A stretch of 19,686 nt of DNA from JANXVY01 sp040080145. Lineage in GTDB: Bacteria > Pseudomonadota > Alphaproteobacteria > Rhizobiales > Hyphomicrobiaceae. The stretch lies in NCBI GenBank assembly GCA_040080145.1, contig JBEBJA010000134.1, positions 1-19,686 on the forward strand, written 5' to 3'. Made by a program: the position numbers and the translations under genes. The stretch's first letter is position 1, and the number at the start of each line of letters is the position of its first letter. Below are positions 13,724 through 19,686 of the stretch, piece after piece. Below the pieces are notes generated by a model. The model made no database searches, was not told the DNA's origin, and was given only the letters and a program-made list of their open reading frames with translations.

Positions 13724-13832
13724 GTCCGTCCTTCACAATCTGATCGCACAGGAGCATAACGCGGCCAATCAATAGCCGCTAAACACGCGGGCTGCTGCTC
13801 CCCCTCTTATCTTAGTCATAAAAAGGGAGGGG

Positions 13833-13882
13833 GTTTGGGGGAACACACTCGCCCTCGGCGAAGGCCGTGGGTTCCCCCAAAC
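13833..13882. repeat. Palindrome in tsaD-hemC divergent region
   Basis: GTTTGGGGGAAC (13833-13844) and GTTCCCCCAAAC (13871-13882) are exact 12-bp inverted copies around a 26-nt loop that has its own small GCCxxCGGCGAAGGCC stem. Fourteen bases later GCCGAACACTAG (13896-13907) resembles a single CTAG-ended arm of the family at 392-468. The element lies 97 nt before the hemC start and could affect its leader. Confidence 0.75.
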
Positions 13883-13978
13883 GGGCAGCGGCGAAGCCGA
13901 ACACTAGTCAACGGAGCGCGGAAGCCCACGTGCGAAGCGCTTCCCGCGTTATCACTCGAAAACGGACGAGCGCAAGTC

Positions 13979-14908
13979 ATGACCCTACGTATCGGCACCC
14001 GAGGCTCGCCCTTGGCCCTGGCCCAAGCCAACGACGTCCGCGCCCGCCTGATCGCCGCACACGGCCTGACAGATGACGCCGTGACCATCCGCATCATCAA
14101 GACCAGCGGCGACATCATCCAGGACCGGCCCCTGTCCGAGGTTGGCGGCAAGGGCTTGTTCACCAAGGAAATCGAGGAAGCGCTGCTCGCCAACGAGATT
14201 GACCTCGCCGTCCATTCCATGAAGGACGTGCCAACCGTCTTGCCCCAAGGCCTCTTCATCAGCACCATCTTAAAACGCGAAGACGTCCGCGACGCCTTCA
14301 TCTCGCTGAAATACAAATCCCTTGCCGACATGCCTGCAGGCAGCGTCGTTGGCACCTCGTCCCTGCGCCGTCAGGCCCAGGTCAGGCGCGCCCGCCCCGA
14401 CCTTAAGGTCATCGACTTTCGCGGCAACGTCGAAACCCGCCTGAAGAAGATCGCCGACGGTGTGGCGGACGCGACGTTCCTTGCCCACGCGGGCCTCAAC
14501 CGCCTGAAACTGGCGGACCGCATCACCGCCGCCATCGACACCACGGCCATGCTGCCAGCGGTCGCCCAAGGCGCGGTCGGCATCGAAATCCGCTCGAACG
14601 ACACCGCCACCTCGAAGGCGCTCGCCCCGTTAAACCACCCGGAAACCGCCATCTGCGTCACCGCCGAGCGCGCGTTCCTCGCCAAGCTGGAAGGCTCCTG
14701 CCGCACGCCCATTGGCGGCCTCGCCGAACTCACCGGCTCGACGCTCAACTTCCGGGGCGAAATACTGACCCCCGACGGCACCGGCTACCACGCCACGTCC
14801 CACACTGGCAGCGCCGACCAAGCCGAACAAATCGGCATCGACGCCGCCCAGGTCCTGCTCGACCGCGCCGGCCCTGAGTTTTTCGCGACCCTCCATCGGC
14901 GTTCGTAA
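13979..14908 (+). CDS. hemC: Porphobilinogen deaminase HemC
   Basis: A 309-residue cytoplasmic hydroxymethylbilane synthase, which joins four porphobilinogens into the linear tetrapyrrole used by HemD. The start ATG 13979 gives the family N-terminus MTLRIGTRGSPLALAQA. Catalytic Asp83 lies in HSMKDVP, the pyrrole-binding Arg-rich segment is GTSSLRRQAQVRR (125-137), and the dipyrromethane cofactor attaches to Cys241 in EGSCRTPIGG. The frame is open upstream to 13835, but that part crosses palindromes. RBS is weak (GAGCGCAAG). First gene of the hemC-hemD-mic60-hemY block; separated from hemD by 137 bp that contain a 114-bp palindromic repeat. Confidence 0.97.
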   Translation: MTLRIGTRGSPLALAQANDVRARLIAAHGLTDDAVTIRIIKTSGDIIQDRPLSEVGGKGLFTKEIEEALLANEIDLAVHSMKDVPTVLPQGLFISTILKREDVRDAFISLKYKSLADMPAGSVVGTSSLRRQAQVRRARPDLKVIDFRGNVETRLKKIADGVADATFLAHAGLNRLKLADRITAAIDTTAMLPAVAQGAVGIEIRSNDTATSKALAPLNHPETAICVTAERAFLAKLEGSCRTPIGGLAELTGSTLNFRGEILTPDGTGYHATSHTGSADQAEQIGIDAAQVLLDRAGPEFFATLHRRS

Positions 14909-14918
14909 CGCCACCTCC

Positions 14919-15032
14919 CACTGTTTCCCCGGACGGCCCTGCACTTGCCGATCCGGGGCCTTTACCTGTCCGGCATGAGCAAAAGATCCCGGATCTGCGT
15001 GCGCAAGCGCGCACTTGTCCGGGAAAACAGTG
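14919..15032. repeat. 114-bp palindromic element, copy 2, between hemC and hemD
   Basis: Ends CACTGTTTCCCCGGAC (14919-14934) and GTCCGGGAAAACAGTG (15017-15032) pair as in copy 1 (11673-11789), and the central GATCCCGGATCTGCGTGCGC and CGCGCACTTGTCCGGG blocks are shared. It begins 11 nt after the hemC stop and ends 13 nt before the hemD ATG, so it occupies almost the whole intercistronic gap. Confidence 0.85.
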
Positions 15033-15045
15033 GGAACAAAGAGCC

Positions 15046-15768
15046 ATGCACATCCTCATCACCCGCCCCGAACCGGACGCAAGCGACTGGCGCGTCAAGT
15101 TCGAGGCCCGTGGCGCAAAAGCAACCGTCGACCCGCTGCTGGAAATCGAGTTCCTTCCCCCGCAAACCGCAGATCTGTCGGGCATCCAAGCCCTGATAGC
15201 CACCAGCCGCAATGCCCTGCGCGGTCTGCAGTCAAGCCCTATGCTGACCAAAGCCACCACGTTGCCGCTCTTCACCGTCGGACCCGCCACCACCAAACTC
15301 GCCCGCGACCTTGGCTTTTCCACCCTCCACGAAGGTCCAGCCTCCGCCCGCGATCTCGTCCCCCTCATCAGGCAACGGGCGACGCCAGCCGCTGGCCCCC
15401 TGCTTCATCTGTGCGGCGACAAACTCGCCTTCGACCTCGGCGCAGCCCTGAGCCCTCACGGCTACACGGTTCCCCGCCTGACCGTTTACCGCTCTTGCCC
15501 CGCAACAAAGTTGCACCGTCACACAATCGCCGCCCTCGCCAGCGGTTCAATCGACACGGTCATGCTCATGTCACCATTGACCGCCAAAACATTTGCAAAT
15601 TTGGCACAACAAGCAGGGTTAAATGAGCAATGTCAGCGACTTGTTTACGTCTGCCTGTCACAAAACGTATCCAGCGCCTTAATGCCGCTCAAACCGGCCA
15701 CGGTGCACATCGCCCGCGAACCCAACTCGCAAGCGGTGTTCACCTTGATCGAAACACTGCTGGCCTGA
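15046..15768 (+). CDS. hemD: Uroporphyrinogen-III synthase HemD
   Basis: A 240-residue enzyme that closes hydroxymethylbilane with inversion of ring D to give uroporphyrinogen III. It begins MHILITRPEPDASDW, with the family N-terminal ITRP signature, and shows the weakly conserved two-domain pattern: LIATSRNALRGL (about 49-60), FTVGPATTKLARDLGF (about 76-91) and LLHLCGDKL (about 118-126), then MLMSPLTAKTF (173-183). HemD proteins are poorly conserved and identity here rests partly on the position next to hemC. An AAAGAG RBS lies in the few bases between the palindromic repeat and the ATG. Confidence 0.9.
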   Translation: MHILITRPEPDASDWRVKFEARGAKATVDPLLEIEFLPPQTADLSGIQALIATSRNALRGLQSSPMLTKATTLPLFTVGPATTKLARDLGFSTLHEGPASARDLVPLIRQRATPAAGPLLHLCGDKLAFDLGAALSPHGYTVPRLTVYRSCPATKLHRHTIAALASGSIDTVMLMSPLTAKTFANLAQQAGLNEQCQRLVYVCLSQNVSSALMPLKPATVHIAREPNSQAVFTLIETLLA

Positions 15769-15898
15769 TCCAGGGCCATTACATAGGATGGCACTAACAA
15801 AACCCATGCAGACCTGCCGGACCGCCAGCGGACTACGGCTAAAAGCTGCTCAACACCAAAGAGTTATACGATCTTTGCGTTTCCATGAGACGCAATCC

Positions 15899-15907
15899 TG
15901 CTATAAA
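15899..15907 (+). promoter_or_regulatory. Candidate extended -10 promoter before mic60
   Basis: TGC-TATAAA in the 240-bp hemD-mic60 gap has the TGn extension and five of six -10 bases. A TTGCGT at 15875 is 21 bp upstream, too far for a good -35. It would start transcription about 100 nt before the mic60 ATG, giving mic60-hemY an internal promoter. Motif only. Confidence 0.3.
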
Positions 15908-16008
15908 TTGAAACGAGCATGATCCGTACGGGTTGTAGCGGTCGACGCAAAGTCCCGCATACTGCCCGCAGAGTAACGGTAAGTGCGTAACGAGGAGCGA
16001 GTTGGCCG

Positions 16009-17802
16009 ATGACGGACAAAAAAGACGAAACCCCGAAAGCTGCCGATCTCAAGTCCGCCGATCCAAAGCGCCCACACGCGACCATCGACTTGAAGGCGAC
16101 CGAAGTGAAGTCGTCTACCGGCAAGCCCGACCCGGCCAAGCCCGCAGACCCCAAAGCCGCCGCACAAGCCGCCGCGCAGGCCCAAGCCAACGCAGCTCAG
16201 CTCGCGGCGACCGCCGCTGTGAACCAAACCGCCACTGGCAAGCCCAGCGCGAGCGCAACACCTGCCGCAACCGCCGCCAAAGCGATCGACCCAAAAGCCG
16301 CCGATCCCAAGAAAGCCGCCCCAACCCCGCCGCCTGCCCGCGCCCGCGCTGGCTTCGGCTCGACGCTGACCCACATGATCGCCGGCATCATCGGCGGCGG
16401 CATGGCCTGGTACGGTGCCACCACGCTCGGGCCCCAATACGGCCTTACGCCCGCTGTCTCCGACCCCAAGACCGTCACGCTTGAGAACAAGCTCGCCGCA
16501 CTGGAAAAATCGCTCGCAGACAAGTCCTCGTCCAACTCGGGCGAACTCGCCGCCAAAATCACGAGCCTCCAGGCCGATGTCGCCAAGCTCGAAGACGTCA
16601 GCAAGTCCGTCGCCGGCCTCAGCGCGTCCCAGGCAAAGCTCGCCGAAGACACCAAGGCACTTGCTGGCAAGGCCGCCGAACAGGTCGGCATCGAGGGCCC
16701 TGGCGCACGAATCAACAAGCTCGAAGAGCAACTGAAACTCATGTCGGCTGCTGCGACCGGCGATCCGCAAGCTGGCAAGCTTCCCCAGATCGCAGCCCTG
16801 TCCGGCCGCCTCGTCGACATGGAAACGACCCTCAACAACCAGCTCTCCGCCCTGCGCAAAACCGTCAGCCAGGAACTCGAACAGCGCTTGACGCTGACCA
16901 ACGAAACCAGCGAAGCCGCCAAATCCGGCACCAACCGCATCGACCGCGACCTCGCCGCCTTCAAATCACAGGCAGCCAGCACCACGCAGAAACTCGACAC
17001 GCTGCGCTCCGACGCCGACCGCCTGACGACCGCCGTCCAAGGCATCCGCGACACCACGAACGAGGTGAAAACCGCCCTCGACTCCGTCAAGAGCGACATC
17101 GACGCCAAGTTCAAAGCCGCCGCCAAACCCGCCGACGTTGCCTCCGCCATCGCCCCCGTCGCCGGCAAGATCGCAGCGCTCGAACAAAACGTCCAAGCCG
17201 TGGTCAAGAGCGAAGAAGACCGCAAACTCAGCGCCGAACGCATCCTGTTGTCGCTTGAACTCAACAACTTGAAGCGCGTCGTCGATCGCGGCCAGAAATA
17301 CGCCACCGAACTTGGCGAAGTGAAAAAGGCCGCCGGCGCAAAACTCGACCTCTCCGTCCTCGACCGCTACAAAGACACCGGCATCACCACGCTCGCCGAA
17401 CTGACGCGCGAATTCACCCCCGTTTCCAGCGCAATCCTCGACGCCCAGGCCGACACCGGCGATGGTTCTGTCGTTGGCCGCGTCATCGCCAGCGCCCGTT
17501 CCGTGATCGCTGTCCGTAAGATCAACTACGACGCCGCCGACAAGAGCGCCGAAGCCATCGTTGGCCGCATTGAGGCCGCGCTGCGCGACGGCAACAGTGC
17601 CGCCGTCCTCGAAGAAGCCAAGAACATCCCGCCCAAGGCCGCAAACGCGGCGCAAGCCTGGCTCGTCAAAATCGAAGCCCGTGGCGCCGTCGACCGCGCC
17701 ATTGCAAGCCTCGAAGCCTCGCTCAAATCCTCGCTGACAGGTGCAGCTCCCGCGCCTGCCGCCCCAGCTGCCGCCCCCGCCGCCACGCCGCCGAAATCGT
17801 AA
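16009..17802 (+). CDS. Mitofilin/Mic60-like inner membrane protein
   Basis: A 597-residue alphaproteobacterial Mic60 homologue (COG4223). GAGGAG sits 11 nt before ATG 16009. Domains: a disordered Lys/Ala/Pro-rich cytoplasmic N-terminus (1-115), one transmembrane segment (about 119-141, LTHMIAGIIGGGMAWYGA), a long heptad-rich periplasmic coiled coil (about 155-400), and a C-terminal mitofilin-type domain (about 406-575, RILLSLELNNLKRVVDRG onwards), then a Pro/Ala tail. Bacterial Mic60 shapes intracytoplasmic membranes and is related to the mitochondrial cristae-junction protein. Position between hemD and hemY is the classic alphaproteobacterial context and strongly supports the call. It is followed by hemY after 63 bp. 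Confidence 0.9.
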   Translation: MTDKKDETPKAADLKSADPKRPHATIDLKATEVKSSTGKPDPAKPADPKAAAQAAAQAQANAAQLAATAAVNQTATGKPSASATPAATAAKAIDPKAADPKKAAPTPPPARARAGFGSTLTHMIAGIIGGGMAWYGATTLGPQYGLTPAVSDPKTVTLENKLAALEKSLADKSSSNSGELAAKITSLQADVAKLEDVSKSVAGLSASQAKLAEDTKALAGKAAEQVGIEGPGARINKLEEQLKLMSAAATGDPQAGKLPQIAALSGRLVDMETTLNNQLSALRKTVSQELEQRLTLTNETSEAAKSGTNRIDRDLAAFKSQAASTTQKLDTLRSDADRLTTAVQGIRDTTNEVKTALDSVKSDIDAKFKAAAKPADVASAIAPVAGKIAALEQNVQAVVKSEEDRKLSAERILLSLELNNLKRVVDRGQKYATELGEVKKAAGAKLDLSVLDRYKDTGITTLAELTREFTPVSSAILDAQADTGDGSVVGRVIASARSVIAVRKINYDAADKSAEAIVGRIEAALRDGNSAAVLEEAKNIPPKAANAAQAWLVKIEARGAVDRAIASLEASLKSSLTGAAPAPAAPAAAPAATPPKS

Positions 17803-17865
17803 CGCCGGCACGACTGCCTAAACTGCCGACCAACGCCAGCCGCCCAAACGAAAGATGAGTGCGTC

Positions 17866-19686
17866 ATGATCCGTGTCATAGTGTTCCTGGCAGCCGTGCT
17901 GGCCGCAGCCATCGGCTTGTCCTGGCTGTCCGACAATCCGGGAACCGTCAACATCTACTGGCCGGCCATGAACCTCCAGGCCAACCCGAGCGTATTCCAG
18001 GTCATCATCGGCCTGACACTTTTGACGGGCACCGTCGTCCTGATCTGGTCGCTGGTCCGCTCCCTCTGGAACAGCCCGGCCGCCGTCGGCATGATGATGA
18101 ACCGCCGCAAGCAGCAAAAGGGCCTCGACGCTCTTTCGTCCGGCATGATCGCCATCGGAGCCGGCGACCGCGACACCGCCACCCGCTACGCCATCGCCGC
18201 CCGCAAATCCCTGCCAAACGAGCCGCTGACCCATCTCCTGCGGGCCCAGGCCGCCCAGCTGTCCGGCGACAAAGTCACCTCGCGCCGCATCTTTGAAGCC
18301 ATGCTCGCCTCCCCCGACACCGAACAGCTAGGCCTGCGCGGCCTGTTCGTCGAAGCCCAACGCGAAAAAGAACCCGTCGCCGCCGCCCAGTTCGCCGCGC
18401 GCGCCTTGAAGCTGAACCCCAAGCTCGCCTGGGCCTCCGACAGCCTGTTTGAAATCCAGTGCAAGGCCGCCGATTGGGCCGGCGCACTCGAAACCCTCAA
18501 CATCGCCCGCCGCAACAACCACATCGACAAGCCGCTCGCTGATCGCCGCCGCGCCGTGCTGCTGACCGGCCTCGCCTTGGCCGTCGAAGACGCCGACCCC
18601 TCCAAGGCGCTCCAACTGGCAACCGACGCCCACAACCTTGCCCCCGACCTCGTGGCCGCCGCCAATCTCGCCGGCCGCATGCTGGCCTCGCGCGGCAACA
18701 CCGGCAAAGCGGCCAAGATCCTCCAGAAAACCTGGACCCGCAGCCCCCACCCCGACCTCGCAACCGCCTACGCCTTCGCCCGCATCGGCGACAGCCCCCG
18801 CGACCGCCTGGAGCGCGTCAAGCAATTGGCCGCCCTCAACCCCCATTCCGCCGAAAGCTCCATCGCGGTCGCCAACTCCGCCATCGACGCCAAGCTGTTC
18901 AGCGAAGCCCGCGACGCCCTCCATCCCCTGCTGGATGGCCGCCTGACCCAGCGCGTCGCAACCCTCATGGCCCGCATCGAAAGCGAAGAACACGGCGACA
19001 AGGGCCGCGTCCGCGAATGGCTCGCCCGCGCCGTCAACGCGCCGCGCGATCCGGTCTGGACCGCCGATGGCGTCATCGCCGAAACCTGGGCTCCATCGTC
19101 TCCCATCACCGGCCAGCTCGATGCCTTCCAGTGGCGCGTTCCCGTCGAACACGCGAGCAACGCCGACACTGAACTCCTCGCCCGCAGGGTCGAAGAACTC
19201 GTCGCCCTCGGCGCGCCCGCCTCGATTCCCGACACCATCGTCGACACCGAACCGGTGCCTCAGGCCAGAACTCAGACTAAGACCCAATCCCTGCCGGAAC
19301 CGCGCCCCGCCCCCAAACCGGCAGCCCCCGCAACGGTACCCTCAAAGCCAGCACCCGTCCGCTCGGCCGTCGTGACCGACGTCGAAGACGTTGATTATAT
19401 CGAAGAGATCCAGGCCGCCGCGCCAGCTATTGCCGTCGAACCAACATCCGCCAAACCAACAGCCAAAGCTGCGCCGGTCGGGGCTACCGCCGTCAAGCCC
19501 GCCCCTGTACAGCCAACAGCCAAGACGGCTAACGCGCCGGACACTCCCGCGCCCATCAAGACAAGCCCTGCTGTCGTGACCACCCTCAAACCCGCCGTCG
19601 AAGCTCCCGCAAAACCAGCCCTGAAACCAGCCCTACAGCCAGTGGAAGCCAAGCGGGCTGTCGAGCAGAAGCCCGCCCAACCCAAC
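17866..19686 (+). CDS. hemY: HemY-like membrane TPR protein, 3' end beyond window
   Basis: An open frame of 607 codons from ATG 17866 to the right edge without a stop, so the C-terminus is missing. Two N-terminal membrane segments (about 4-21 and 43-64) and the intervening NPGTVNIYWP are the HemY_N pattern. A TPR-like helical region runs to about residue 420 (for example LEHRQ-type repeats such as ALETLNIARRNN). From about residue 465 it turns into a Pro/Ala/Lys/Val-rich tail of at least 140 residues containing an acidic VEDVDYIEE patch. E. coli HemY is about 400 residues, so this tail is an extension, as in some alphaproteobacterial relatives. HemY lies in haem clusters and its exact role is unsettled; it is unrelated to the protoporphyrinogen oxidase called HemY in Firmicutes. 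RBS is weak. Confidence 0.9.
   Translation, partial: MIRVIVFLAAVLAAAIGLSWLSDNPGTVNIYWPAMNLQANPSVFQVIIGLTLLTGTVVLIWSLVRSLWNSPAAVGMMMNRRKQQKGLDALSSGMIAIGAGDRDTATRYAIAARKSLPNEPLTHLLRAQAAQLSGDKVTSRRIFEAMLASPDTEQLGLRGLFVEAQREKEPVAAAQFAARALKLNPKLAWASDSLFEIQCKAADWAGALETLNIARRNNHIDKPLADRRRAVLLTGLALAVEDADPSKALQLATDAHNLAPDLVAAANLAGRMLASRGNTGKAAKILQKTWTRSPHPDLATAYAFARIGDSPRDRLERVKQLAALNPHSAESSIAVANSAIDAKLFSEARDALHPLLDGRLTQRVATLMARIESEEHGDKGRVREWLARAVNAPRDPVWTADGVIAETWAPSSPITGQLDAFQWRVPVEHASNADTELLARRVEELVALGAPASIPDTIVDTEPVPQARTQTKTQSLPEPRPAPKPAAPATVPSKPAPVRSAVVTDVEDVDYIEEIQAAAPAIAVEPTSAKPTAKAAPVGATAVKPAPVQPTAKTANAPDTPAPIKTSPAVVTTLKPAVEAPAKPALKPALQPVEAKRAVEQKPAQPN

Noticed and set aside
13016..13759. 247-codon plus-strand frame opposite tsaD
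   Set aside because: Arg/Pro/Gln/His-rich composition, antisense to all TsaD motifs.
16197..17306. 369-codon minus-strand frame opposite mic60
   Set aside because: Ser/Ala/Leu-rich antisense of the coiled-coil region; no start signal or domain.
18328..19287. 319-codon minus-strand frame opposite hemY
   Set aside because: Gly/Val-rich antisense product; hemY on the plus strand is supported by synteny and domain pattern.

Overview
The window looks like a chromosomal segment of a GC-rich alphaproteobacterium. The main evidence is the block hemC - hemD - mitofilin/Mic60-like gene - hemY (13979 to the right edge) with tsaD divergent from hemC, an arrangement typical of Alphaproteobacteria. The many small palindromic elements between genes resemble those of Hyphomicrobiales-type genomes, but I cannot name a genus. 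There is no rRNA, tRNA, CRISPR array or intact insertion sequence.

Layout. The left edge holds the 5' part of a secreted Pro/Ala-rich protein (minus strand, 1-253). Two palindromes of matching architecture (300-378 and 392-468) follow. Next come a plus-strand KANL3/Tex30-type alpha/beta hydrolase (534-1157), a repeat-rich gap, and a plus-strand exported protein of unknown function whose 3' end merges into a repeat (1525-2091). A minus-strand series follows: a stand-alone ABC1/UbiB-type atypical kinase (2371-3741), the potassium transporter Kup (4261-6165), the M3B oligopeptidase PepF (6596-8428), CpoB/YbgF (8594-9631), Pal (9844-10365), and two tandem micro-lipoprotein genes (10828-10947 and 11006-11134). 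A 970-bp stretch with nested palindromes (11135-12102) separates these from a small Cys-containing secreted protein (12103-12399, plus) and tsaD (12620-13723, minus). The plus-strand haem/Mic60 block fills the rest, and hemY is open at the right edge.

How the genes work together. Pal and CpoB belong to the Tol-Pal system that ties the outer membrane to peptidoglycan and coordinates envelope constriction, but tolB is not next to pal. HemC and HemD make uroporphyrinogen III. Bacterial Mic60 shapes intracytoplasmic membranes. HemY is a membrane-anchored TPR protein of the haem cluster. TsaD makes the t6A modification of tRNA. Kup imports potassium.

Most notable observations: (1) two adjacent lipoprotein genes of 39 and 42 codons encode identical 22-residue mature peptides although their DNA differs at eight synonymous sites; (2) G/C strand bias flips between about 10.7 and 12.1 kb independently of gene direction, in the sense expected of a replication terminus; (3) several palindromic repeat families lie at gene boundaries, one supplying the kup stop codon, another apparently the end of the exported protein at 2091, and another sitting between hemC and hemD.
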